A stretch of 64,000 bases of DNA from Thermoleophilia bacterium. Lineage in GTDB: Bacteria > Actinomycetota > Thermoleophilia > RBG-16-64-13. Below the pieces are notes generated by a model, which saw nothing but the letters and a program-made list of their open reading frames with translations, was not told where the DNA came from and did not search any database. The stretch covers positions 3,182,822 to 3,246,821 of the forward strand of contig JAOSKU010000001.1 of assembly GCA_027493445.1 (NCBI GenBank), given 5' to 3'. Below, in pieces: positions 56,960 to 64,000 of this stretch (position 1 is its first letter; each line of letters opens with the position of its first letter). The position numbers were made by a program, and so were the translations under genes.

Positions 56960-57090
56960 GAGGCAGACCCCCTCGGACAAATGATCACAAAGCAAGGACC
57001 AAGGCCAAGGGGCATGTTCTCCCTGCTTGGCCAGCGGCAGGAGGGACGAGCACGCTGGCACCGACTCCGGACTCGGTGCACAATCGCGCT

Positions 57091-57104
57091 GTAGTATATC
57101 ACAT
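57091..57104 (-). promoter_or_regulatory. Copy C of ATGYRATATAC motif, methyltransferase upstream region
   Basis: On the minus strand this reads ATGTGATATACTAC, differing by one base from the copy at 59843. It lies upstream of the UroD-like methyltransferase. No convincing TTGACA is seen at the right distance, so another -35 or activator may be used. Confidence 0.5.
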
Positions 57105-57132
57105 ACAGACCACTAGGCTATAGCTCCGAGCA

Positions 57133-58023
57133 CTAGCTTGCCGCGTCGCTGCCATCATCCGGGCTCCTTCGCGTCAGACCTTCTTTCGTTATGACCTCAT
57201 ATGAGATCGCTCCGTATGGACAGGCTTTGACGCAGGCCGGCTGCCCTGCGCAGAGATCGCACTTGACGGCGTGCCCGCGCTCCAGGTTCAGCCAGATGTT
57301 CTCACTTCGGCAGGCGGCGACACAGAGGCCGCATCCGATGCAGCGGCGTGGGTTGATGCCGTACCCGACACCCCCAGCCGTCAGGCGGAAGGCGCCGACC
57401 GGGCACTTGTCGCGGCAGGGTGCATCCGTGCAGGTTCCGCATACCCCCGAGAGAACGGCCCTGCCGCGTTCGATTCGGATCGGGGCGGACCAAGGGGGGA
57501 CGCGTCGCCCCCGGCGGTCCTCGAGGTTTCCGATCTGATTGACCCAGCAGGCTCGCACACAGGGCTTGGGGGAGCAAGTTAGGCAAACCGTCTGGTCCAC
57601 CTTCATGAACAGCCAGGGCCCCATCAGGTTGCCGGTCCCGCCACCTGTGGAAGGCAAAACGAAGGCGCCTTCCCGGATTGTGTGGTAGCCGCAGGCAGAG
57701 TCGGCCACCCGGCGCCCGAAGTCGACCACCAGATCGCGAACGACTGGGTAGTCATGGAGCGGCTCGAGCACCATGCCGGCCCTGACCTTTGTCGTGCACG
57801 CTCTCCGCGTGCGTCCGTCGATGGTCATCACACAGCTCGCACACTGCCCGCGATTGCACATATAGCGACGAAAGGCGGGCGGGTCGTCCGCCTGCTCGGC
57901 GAGCCAGAAGAGCGAACGGATCACCGTCAGGTTCTCGACCAGTGGCACGACGTAGTCACGGTAGGAAGGCACTTGGTGTTCGGGATCGAAGCGGAATATC
58001 GTGAGCCGAGCGACCTCGCTCAT
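57133..58023 (-). CDS. Iron-sulfur subunit: [2Fe-2S] domain fused to multi-[4Fe-4S] ferredoxin
   Basis: A 296-residue electron-transfer protein. N-terminal third resembles the plant-type [2Fe-2S] domain of succinate dehydrogenase/fumarate reductase FrdB (YMCNRGQCASCVM, then RRACTT). The C-terminal part has several ferredoxin motifs: CLTCSPKPCVRAC, CGTCTDAPCRDKC, CIGCGLCVAAC, CDLCAGQPACVKAC, enough for about four [4Fe-4S] clusters. The ATG at 58023 overlaps the stop of the flavoprotein gene (ATGA), so the two form a heterodimer. No membrane anchor gene is present; the enzyme is likely soluble and may pass electrons to a ferredoxin or to the neighbouring reductases. Confidence 0.88.
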   Translation of the reverse strand: MSEVARLTIFRFDPEHQVPSYRDYVVPLVENLTVIRSLFWLAEQADDPPAFRRYMCNRGQCASCVMTIDGRTRRACTTKVRAGMVLEPLHDYPVVRDLVVDFGRRVADSACGYHTIREGAFVLPSTGGGTGNLMGPWLFMKVDQTVCLTCSPKPCVRACWVNQIGNLEDRRGRRVPPWSAPIRIERGRAVLSGVCGTCTDAPCRDKCPVGAFRLTAGGVGYGINPRRCIGCGLCVAACRSENIWLNLERGHAVKCDLCAGQPACVKACPYGAISYEVITKEGLTRRSPDDGSDAAS

Positions 58024-59766
58024 GACGCCTTCCCTCTCCGTTCCCTGGCTACAACGGGAATCTTTTCCACACCGTAATCCGGGCCGCGTTTTGTCACCAG
58101 GAGGTGCACTCTCCAATGCTCGTCGCAGAGGAAGGGATGGTCCATCCGGTTGTGGCAACCTCGGGTTTCCGTGCGGCGAAGCGCCGCGGCCGCGACTGCC
58201 AGCCCAACTTCAAGCATGTTCTCGAGCTCGAAAACCTCCACGAGGTCGTAGTTGTAGGCCCTGCTCCCCCGGCTGCGGCACACTCGCGGTAGGTAGTCGG
58301 CCTCAAGCTCGGACATTCGCTCGGCGGCGGTGAGGAGACCGCGCTCGTCTCTTCCGAAACCGACCTTCTCCGCCATGATGGTCTCTATCTCGCGCCTCAG
58401 CCAAGCAGCCGAAACAGGCTCGGGAGGACGGCGCTCGCTAACTTCCTCCAAATTCAGCCATAAAGCTTCGACCCGTCGCAGGAGGCGGGCAGAGGGATGG
58501 GGAGGAGGCGTGCCGAAGGCCGCCGCAGCTGCCATCTCACCGGCAACGCGGCCAAACACGAAGATGTCCGTCATCGCGTTGTTGCCAAGTCGGTTGGCCC
58601 CATGGACCCCCCCTGTCACTTCGCCGGCTGCGTACAGACCCGCGATAGAAGTCTCGCAGTGCTCGTTGATGGCCACCCCTCCGCAGCTGTAATGGGCCGC
58701 CGGACCCACCTCCATCGGGGCGGAGAAGATGGTTCCGGGCGGGAGGCCGATGCGGCGAAGGTAGTCGAGAAGAAAAGGGGCGTTCTCGGAGAGGTATTCC
58801 TCGAGCGGAGACTCCAGCTCGGCCTGGGTGAAGTCAAGATATATGCCGCCGTGTTCGCTCCCCCTTCCGGCAAGGATCTCGGCGTGCATGGCCCGCGCCT
58901 TTACGTCTCTCGTGGTGTTCTCCCTGCGCTCGGGGTCGTGCAGGTGTAGGAATTCCTCCCCGAACCCGTTGTAGTACCTAGCACCTCGATCCATGACCAG
59001 ATACCAGCCCGGCACGACCACGCCGCGCACCGAATCCGGATAGAAGAAAGCCGCGGGGTTCGACTGCACGAACTCGATGTCTTTCAGCGCAACCCCTGCG
59101 CGCAAGGCGAGAGCGTGCCCGTCCCCCGTGTCGCGTGGGTGTCCGGTCCGCACGCTGTAGAGGCCGACCAGGCCGCCCGTGGCCAGCACTACAGATCTCG
59201 CCCAAAGCAGCATCGGGGCGCCTCGTCGTATGTCGAGGGCGAAGAGGCCGTATACTCGGCCTTCGTCAACAAGCAAGGAGAGTGCGAAGGTGTCTTCCAG
59301 GAGGCGGATACCTGAGCGGCCGATCTCTCCCGAAAGGACGTTGTAGAAAGCCCTGCCCATGCAATCGTCAACGCCAAGCTGCCGCGCAGTGGCCGTTTTC
59401 GTGTGCTCGACACCGCCGTAGAAAGCGAAAGTGCCATCCTCCCGGCGATCGAAGCGCACGCCTAGACCCTCGAGGAATTCGACGGCCTCCGAGGAGCCTC
59501 GAACGAGCGTTTCCACCAGGTTTGCGTCGTTCAGGTAGGCTCCCGCGTCGAGCATGTCGATCAAGTAGTTCTCAACCGAATCGCGCGGGTTGGAGGGCAG
59601 TAGAGCTCCAAAGCCGGGCATTGTCATCGCTGTCAGCTCGCAGCGGCCGATTGGGCCCTTGGCGATGAGGATGACGTCGGCTCCCCGACCACGCGCTTCG
59701 AGGGCGGCTCGGCAACCGGCGCCGCCTGTTCCGGACGACGAGAACGTCGCAAACGAGAGTTCTCAC
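58020..59766 (-). CDS. FAD-dependent fumarate reductase/succinate dehydrogenase-type flavoprotein, one frameshift
   Basis: Flavoprotein of about 581 residues after repair. N-terminal CDVLVV is separated by one extra base (near 59745) from GTGGAGCRAALEARGRGADV, the FAD dinucleotide fold. Further motifs: VVLATGG, and the FAD/catalytic segment HYSCGGVAINE followed by GLYAAGEVTGGVHGANRLG and the C-terminal Arg-rich helices. GTG start. As written, the ORF would begin at 59627 without its FAD-binding loop. Forms a unit with the FeS protein. It could reduce an enoate or a C=C bond; because the anchor is absent I do not call it succinate dehydrogenase. Confidence 0.86.
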
Positions 59767-59823
59767 CGAGGCTGTTTTCCTGGGCTCAGCATCCGCATCT
59801 GTTGCTCACCAGCCGACGATAGA

Positions 59824-59856
59824 TTGACTCACTGCATGTTCCATGTAATATACTAC
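59824..59856 (+). promoter_or_regulatory. Promoter of PreA copy 3 operon with motif copy B
   Basis: TTGACT (59824-59829), 16-base spacer, TAATAT (59846-59851) inside ATGTAATATACTAC. TTCCATGTAATATACT is identical to the promoter at 45922. A perfect 12-base palindrome CTACGCGCGTAG overlaps the start region (59853-59864). Confidence 0.65.
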
Positions 59857-59984
59857 GCGCGTAGCAGGTTCGCGAGTGAGGCCCTGTTCTCGCTTATCGA
59901 CCCGGCTGGCTGTCCCATAAGCGGGATGAAGCCACGCCGCCAACGTTACCTGGCCTCGAACATCAAGAACGGAGGGATAGGCTC

Positions 59985-61187
59985 ATGCCCGATCTCAGCA
60001 TCGAATTCGCCGGGCTCCGTTTCAAGAACCCCATCATCGTGGCCTCGGCCACCCCGTCCAAGGATGCCAAGTACATGCGCCGCTGCTGCGAGTCGGGCGC
60101 GGGCGGCATCATCGCCAAGACGGTCACCTTCGAGGAGAAGCTGCAGCACTACGTGTCGCCGCGCTTCACCGTCCTGCACAAGCGGGGTTGGCCCTGGGTC
60201 TACTCCAACTACTCGGCCGAGTTTCTGGCCACCTATTCACCCCAAGAGTGGGTGGCCGAGCTTACGCGGGCCCGCGAATACTGCGACGAGTACGATGTGC
60301 GCCTGATCGCCAGCATCTCCGGAGACACCCTGGAGCACTGGGCCGAGCTTGCCCGCATGATGGAGGCCACCGGAGCCGACGCTCTGGAATGCAACTTCGG
60401 CTGCCCCCATCCCCGGGACCTGGGCTACAAGAGCGGCCAGGAGCTGGGCAGCGACCCGGAGGCGGCCGCCCAGGTGACCCGGATCGTGGCCGAGGCCGTC
60501 TCCATCCCGGTGGGCATCAAGTTGACAGCCGAGGCGGTCGACCCGGTGCTGGTGGCCGGCAAGGTGCGGGCCGCCGGGGCCGCCTACGTCACGGCCATCA
60601 ACCGCTTCCCTGCCCTGGAGGTCGACCTCGATACGGGCAGGCCGCTCCTGCACTCGAGCTACGCCGGGGTGGGCGGCCCCTGGATGCGACCCATCGCCCT
60701 CAAATGGATCAGCAAGATCGCTCGGGCCCTCGATGTCCCCATCTCCGCCACCAACGGCGTGAGCAGCTGGCGGGACGTGGTCAAGATGATGATGGTGGGC
60801 GCCGGGACCGTGCAGACCTGCACCGCCCTCATGTACGGCACCAAGGGCTTCGGCCACGTGGGCGACTTCCTGAAAGGCCTCGAGGGGTACCTGGAAAGCC
60901 ACGGCTATGCCTCTCCCATGGACCTCATCGGTCTCACCCTGCCCCAGCTGCTCACCTGGGACAAGGTCGATCGGGAGAGCAAGCACCTCTCCAGCGTGGA
61001 CAAGGAGAAGTGCAACGGCTGCGGCTTCTGCCGGAACTGGTGCTTCTACGACGCCATCACCTACGACCAGGACGAGAAGGCGCAGATCGACCCCGCTCTG
61101 TGCGACGGCTGCGGCCTCTGCCCCTCTCTCTGCCCCAAGGACGCCATCTCCATGGAAGGCGAGGTCTTCCTGGGGGACTTCCGCTAG
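59985..61187 (+). CDS. PreA-like ferredoxin-tailed reductase, copy 3
   Basis: A 400-residue FMN barrel plus two [4Fe-4S] motifs (CNGCGFCRNWC and CDGCGLCPSLC). More distant from copies 1 and 2, and nearer classical PreA in its N-terminal half (TVTFEEKLQHYVSPRF resembles the PreA substrate-side loop). The active-site loop reads SGQELGSDPEA. GGAGGG lies before the ATG. An amidohydrolase and a DUF2848 protein follow in one operon, which suggests reduction, then hydrolysis, of a heterocycle or unsaturated amide. No PreT-type partner. Confidence 0.88.
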   Translation: MPDLSIEFAGLRFKNPIIVASATPSKDAKYMRRCCESGAGGIIAKTVTFEEKLQHYVSPRFTVLHKRGWPWVYSNYSAEFLATYSPQEWVAELTRAREYCDEYDVRLIASISGDTLEHWAELARMMEATGADALECNFGCPHPRDLGYKSGQELGSDPEAAAQVTRIVAEAVSIPVGIKLTAEAVDPVLVAGKVRAAGAAYVTAINRFPALEVDLDTGRPLLHSSYAGVGGPWMRPIALKWISKIARALDVPISATNGVSSWRDVVKMMMVGAGTVQTCTALMYGTKGFGHVGDFLKGLEGYLESHGYASPMDLIGLTLPQLLTWDKVDRESKHLSSVDKEKCNGCGFCRNWCFYDAITYDQDEKAQIDPALCDGCGLCPSLCPKDAISMEGEVFLGDFR

Positions 61188-61196
61188 GAGGATGTC

Positions 61197-61976
61197 GTGA
61201 GGATCGCTTCCATACAGCTGGCCATCCGCGACGACGAGGCCAAGGAAGCCCGGCTCGAGAGGACCATGGGGCTGTTGGCCGCCTGCAAGGGCGCCGACCT
61301 GGTGCTGCTGCCCGAGGTCTGGAACACCGGCTACTTCGCCTTCGACCGCTACCGGGAGGAAGCCGAGGCTCTGGACGGCCCCACGGTGCGGGCGGCGGCC
61401 GAGCAGGCCCGGGCTCTGGGCGCCTGGGTGCACGTGGGCAGCTTCGTGGAGAAACAGGGCGACGGCACCTTCACCAACACCAGCGTCCTGCTCGATCGCG
61501 AGGGTCGCACGATCGCCGGCTACCGCAAGATGCACCTGTTCGGATTCGGCTCCGACGAGACCAAGGTGCTCACCCCCGGCACCGAGGTGGTAACGGTCGC
61601 CACCGACTTCGGCCGGGTGGGCCTGGCCACCTGCTACGACCTGCGCTTCCCCGAGCTCTTCCGGCGGATGGTGGACCAGGGGGCCGAGTTCTTCCTGGTC
61701 TGCTCGGCTTGGCCCTACCCCCGGCTGGAGCACTGGCTCATGCTCAACCGGGTGCGGGCGCTGGAGAACGAGGCCTTCCTGGTCTCGAGCAACTGCGTGG
61801 GCGTGACCCGGGGCAAGCAGTTCTGCGGGCACAGCCAGGTGGTCGACCCCTGGGGGGCCGTGGTGGCCGCCTCGGGCGACGAGGAGACGGTGGTCTGGGC
61901 CGCGGTGGACCCGGCCATGGTGGGCCGCGTCCGCGCCGTCTTCCCGCCGCTGCGGGACCGGGTGCTGAAGCTGTGA
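61197..61976 (+). CDS. Carbon-nitrogen hydrolase (nitrilase superfamily)
   Basis: A 259-residue amidase with triad E40 (LLPEVWN), K111 (YRKMHLF) and C146 (ATCYDLRFPE), resembling omega-amidase/YafV-type enzymes. GTG start with AGGAGG upstream, nine bases after the PreA-like stop. Hydrolyses an amide or carbamoyl intermediate in the cytoplasm. Not closely similar to the amidase at 29302, so not part of the cluster duplication. Confidence 0.92.
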   Translation: MRIASIQLAIRDDEAKEARLERTMGLLAACKGADLVLLPEVWNTGYFAFDRYREEAEALDGPTVRAAAEQARALGAWVHVGSFVEKQGDGTFTNTSVLLDREGRTIAGYRKMHLFGFGSDETKVLTPGTEVVTVATDFGRVGLATCYDLRFPELFRRMVDQGAEFFLVCSAWPYPRLEHWLMLNRVRALENEAFLVSSNCVGVTRGKQFCGHSQVVDPWGAVVAASGDEETVVWAAVDPAMVGRVRAVFPPLRDRVLKL

Positions 61977-62004
61977 GCCGCCACGACGACGAGGGGAGGA
62001 GCGC

Positions 62005-62703
62005 GTGCTCGAGTTGACGTTCGAGGTGAGCGGGAGCCGGCCGGAGACGGTGGTCATGCCGGTCCGGCGGGTCCTGAACGGGGGCTTCGCCGGCCGCGAC
62101 CAGGCCCAGGTGCGGGCCCACATCGAAGAACTGGCGCATTTGGGCGTCAAGGACCCCGGTGAGACGCCCACCTTCTATCCACTGGTGCGCACGGCCGTAT
62201 CCCAGGCCGAGGAGCTGCAGGTGGTGGGCGAAGCGGGCAACTGGGGCGAGGCCGAGCCGGTGGTTCTCTTCACCGCTCGGGGGCTGCTGGTCACCGTGGG
62301 CAGCGACCACACCGACCGCGACCTGGAGGGCTACAGCATCATCAAGTCCAAGCAGGTCTATCCCAACATGGTGGCCCGCAGGGCCTGGCGGTACGAGGAG
62401 GTGCTCGACCACTGGGACAACCTGATCCTCCGAGCCTGGGTGGGCGAAGGTCGCGGCCGCCTTTTTCAGGAGGCGCCGCTGGCCGCCCTCATGCGGCCCG
62501 AGGAGCTGGTGGAGCGGGCCCGGGCCCTGATCGAGGGCGATCCTGAGGGTACCGTGTTCTTCTTGGGCACCGTCGCCGCCAAGGAGCAGATCACCTTCGC
62601 CGGCGTGTTCGAGTGCGAGCTCAGCGATCCGACGACGGGAGACTCCTTGGTGTGCGCCTACCGGGCGACTCCGGTTGACTGGTTCAAGGGCAACATCGAC
62701 TAA
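62005..62703 (+). CDS. DUF2848 family protein
   Basis: A 232-residue protein matching the DUF2848 pattern: RVLNGGFAGRDQAQVRAHIEEL, then VGSDHTDRDLE and SIIKSKQVYPN, with the HWDNLILRAWV segment. The family is related in fold to fumarylacetoacetate hydrolase, and its reaction is not established. GTG start with GGGGAGGAG upstream. Third gene of the PreA copy 3 operon, so it may act on the ring-opened product. The TAA stop is supplied by the left end of a MITE-like element. Confidence 0.75.
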   Translation: MLELTFEVSGSRPETVVMPVRRVLNGGFAGRDQAQVRAHIEELAHLGVKDPGETPTFYPLVRTAVSQAEELQVVGEAGNWGEAEPVVLFTARGLLVTVGSDHTDRDLEGYSIIKSKQVYPNMVARRAWRYEEVLDHWDNLILRAWVGEGRGRLFQEAPLAALMRPEELVERARALIEGDPEGTVFFLGTVAAKEQITFAGVFECELSDPTTGDSLVCAYRATPVDWFKGNID

Positions 62704-62866
62704 CAGGCTGTTGAAGAATGACGCTTCGCCGCCGGAGTGCACTGGGTACGCGCAAGGCTAGGACGCAGGGAGCGCTCGTAGCAGCGCTACGGGCGCGACT
62801 GAGGACGACGCATGGCGCCGCCCAGTGCGGTCCGGCGGCCGAGGTTTCGTTTTCAGCAGCCTGCTA
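62701..62866. mobile_element. MITE-like element with terminal inverted repeats
   Basis: About 166 bases between imperfect terminal inverted repeats: left TAACAGGCTGTTGAA, right arm (reverse complement) TAGCAGGCTGCTGAA. Similarity continues inward for some 45 bases (GCCGCCGG...CACTGGG on both arms). A central hairpin CGTAGC-AGC-GCTACG lies at 62777-62791. No ORF, so a non-autonomous element moved by a transposase elsewhere. The left end overlaps the stop codon of the DUF2848 gene. Confidence 0.75.
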
Positions 62867-62894
62867 GATCGCGACGACGAGAAGGAGGAAGCAC

Positions 62895-63233
62895 ATGCCG
62901 AAGCCGGAGCTGGAGTTCTTCGATCCGGAACCGATCCCCTGGCAGGAGATCGAGGGCTCGGACGGGATGATCCACGAGAAGATCGTGAGCCGCGACCCGG
63001 ACTCGGGCGACTATACCCGCGTCTTGGAGTTCAAGCCGGGCACCCGCACCACCGAGACTCTGGTGCATGATTTCTGGGAAGAAGTGTGGATCGTCTCGGG
63101 CAAGCTGCACGACATCGCCAAGAACGAGACCTACGAGGCGGGTTTCTATGCCTGCCGTCCGCCGGGCATGATCCACGGTCCCTACGACATCCCCGAAGGA
63201 TGCGTGACCTTCGAGATCCGCTACTGGAAGTAG
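62895..63233 (+). CDS. Small cupin-domain protein
   Basis: A 112-residue single-domain cupin. The barrel motifs are loose (TETLVHDFWEEVWIVSGKL and FYACRPPGMIHGPYDIPEG), with His and Glu residues that could bind one metal. GAAGGAGG lies before the ATG. Cupins of this size serve as dioxygenases, isomerases or ligand-binding proteins. Between a MITE and the Mo-hydroxylase gene; function unknown. Confidence 0.8.
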   Translation: MPKPELEFFDPEPIPWQEIEGSDGMIHEKIVSRDPDSGDYTRVLEFKPGTRTTETLVHDFWEEVWIVSGKLHDIAKNETYEAGFYACRPPGMIHGPYDIPEGCVTFEIRYWK

Positions 63234-63251
63234 CGAGGGACGCCGCATCGG

Positions 63252-63297
63252 GCCGCCCAGTGCGGCCGCGGCGGCCAAGGCTTCGTCTTGAAACGAG
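63252..63297 (+). repeat. Second partial MITE-end repeat
   Basis: Near-identical to 33854-33898 and similar to the right arm of the element at 62701-62866 (GCCGCCCAGTGCGG core). Lies between the cupin and the final gene, with no paired left end. Confidence 0.6.
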
Positions 63298-63339
63298 CTC
63301 CAAGTCCGAGGGGGCTCGACGGGTAAGGAGGCAGTGACG

Positions 63340-64000
63340 GTGCGGGAGTTCTCCTATCACCGGCCGGCGGCGCTGGCCGAGGTCTGGCCCTTGCTCGAGG
63401 GAGCCAGGGGGTCGGTGAGCCTGCTTGCGGGCGGCACCGACCTGGTGCCCGCGCTGAAGCGTGGTCTGACCGCGCCGGCGGCGCTGATCGACGTGAAGCG
63501 GCTGCCGGAGCTGGAGGGCATCACCGACACGCTCGAAGGGGGGCTGCGCGTGGGCGCCGCCACCACGCTGCACGCGCTGGCCCGCTCGCCCCAGGTGGCG
63601 GGCCGGTATCCGGCTCTGGCCCAGGCGGCCGACACGGTCGCCTCCTATCAGATCCGCAACCGGGGCACGCTCGGGGGGAATCTCTGCCTCGACACCCGCT
63701 GCACGTACTTCAACCAGTCGCCTTTCTGGCGGGCCGAGTACCCGGACTGCCGCAAGACCGGCGGCCGCTCGTGCTACGTGGTGCCCAAAGGCGACCGCTG
63801 CCACGCCCTCTCCTCCTCCGATCTGGCCCCGCTGCTGGTGGCGCTGGGGGCCGAGGTGGAGGTGGCCTCGGCCGTTGGGGTACGGCGGCAGCCCGTCGAG
63901 GACCTGTTCGCCAACGACGGGCTCCAGGCCACCACCCTTGGGCCGGGCGAGCTGGTGACGGCGGCAGTGCTGCCCCCGGCCGCGGAGCTGCGGGCGGTGC
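63340..64000 (+). CDS. Mo hydroxylase/reductase FAD subunit, 4-hydroxybenzoyl-CoA reductase beta type (partial, runs off edge)
   Basis: First 220 residues of an FAD subunit. Flavin motifs AGGTDLVPALK at residue 30 and TLGGNLCLDTRC at 110. Unlike the two other FAD subunits here, it carries an inserted loop with Cys at 116, 121, 137, 145 and 154 (CTYFNQSPFW, DCRKTGGRSC, GDRCHA), the layout of the extra [4Fe-4S] cluster in 4-hydroxybenzoyl-CoA reductase HcrB. That enzyme runs in the reductive direction. Annotation as an HcrB-like subunit is strong; substrate (4-hydroxybenzoyl-CoA or a relative) is inferred. GTG start preceded by AAGGAGG. Confidence 0.9.
   Translation, partial: MREFSYHRPAALAEVWPLLEGARGSVSLLAGGTDLVPALKRGLTAPAALIDVKRLPELEGITDTLEGGLRVGAATTLHALARSPQVAGRYPALAQAADTVASYQIRNRGTLGGNLCLDTRCTYFNQSPFWRAEYPDCRKTGGRSCYVVPKGDRCHALSSSDLAPLLVALGAEVEVASAVGVRRQPVEDLFANDGLQATTLGPGELVTAAVLPPAAELRAV

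Noticed and set aside
62701-62866. Insertion sequence with transposase
   Set aside because: Too short and without an ORF; terminal inverted repeats only, so a non-autonomous element.
1-64000. CRISPR arrays, rRNA and tRNA genes
   Set aside because: I saw no regularly spaced repeats and no tRNA- or rRNA-like segment in the intergenic regions. This was by eye, so a tRNA scan could still find one.

Overview
The window is a GC-rich bacterial segment carrying mostly catabolic and transport genes and no rRNA, tRNA, CRISPR or transposase gene that I can see. The gene set is anaerobic and corrinoid/molybdenum-rich: a glycyl radical enzyme, xanthine-oxidase-type Mo hydroxylases, a DMSO-reductase-family complex, ferredoxin-rich reductases and a B12-dependent methyltransferase. 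Lipoproteins with long Thr/Ala-rich linkers and LivM-LivG fusions are common in Actinomycetota, so an anaerobic actinobacterial lineage is my best guess. It is an inference, not shown by any marker gene.

Layout. 0.3-5.5 kb: TauE/SafE permease and a three-subunit Mo-bisMGD/FeS/NrfD complex whose large subunit is broken by two frameshifts. 5.6-11.4 kb (minus strand): an operon for a glycyl radical enzyme made as TWO polypeptides (barrel subunit plus separate 93-residue glycyl-radical subunit), its activase, a crotonase and a class III CoA-transferase. 11.8-17.8 kb: DUF3870 protein and the first branched-chain-type ABC importer. 18.5-22.5 kb: aminomutase-like enzyme, then a thioredoxin-like/G3E GTPase/PPOX/CBS cluster. 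22.6-39 kb: FadR-type regulator, YqeB-like Mo-hydroxylase accessory protein, second ABC importer, nitrilase-family amidohydrolase, a complete Mo hydroxylase (M-S-L), SDR, IlvD/Edd dehydratase, PreA-like ferredoxin-fused reductase and MFS transporter. 39-45 kb: a diverged, rearranged second copy of that cluster in which the Mo-hydroxylase, SDR and dehydratase copies are pseudogenes while the PreA-like gene and a RidA gene stay intact. 45-54.8 kb: second FadR-type regulator, third ABC importer and a third Mo hydroxylase. 54.9-59.8 kb (minus): corrinoid protein, UroD-like methyltransferase and a soluble FAD/FeS oxidoreductase pair. 60-64 kb: third PreA-like protein, amidohydrolase, DUF2848 protein, a MITE-like element, a cupin, and the start of a 4-hydroxybenzoyl-CoA-reductase-type FAD subunit running off the edge.

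How it may work together. Each importer sits beside a catabolic set. Mo hydroxylases, PreA-like ring reductases, C-N hydrolases and RidA together suggest anaerobic breakdown of N-heterocycles: hydroxylate, reduce the ring, open it, deaminate. The substrates are not identifiable from sequence alone. The GRE operon plus CoA-transferase and crotonase suggests radical activation of an organic acid followed by CoA-linked steps. Four copies of an AT-rich motif (ATGYRATATAC) in the promoter regions of the second FadR-type regulator, the third importer, the methyltransferase and the third PreA gene suggest one regulon.

The most interesting features are the split glycyl radical enzyme, the partly decayed duplicate cluster with three GAG-to-TAG changes, the shared promoter motif, and the number of frameshifted genes (about ten loci), which may be assembly error or real decay.
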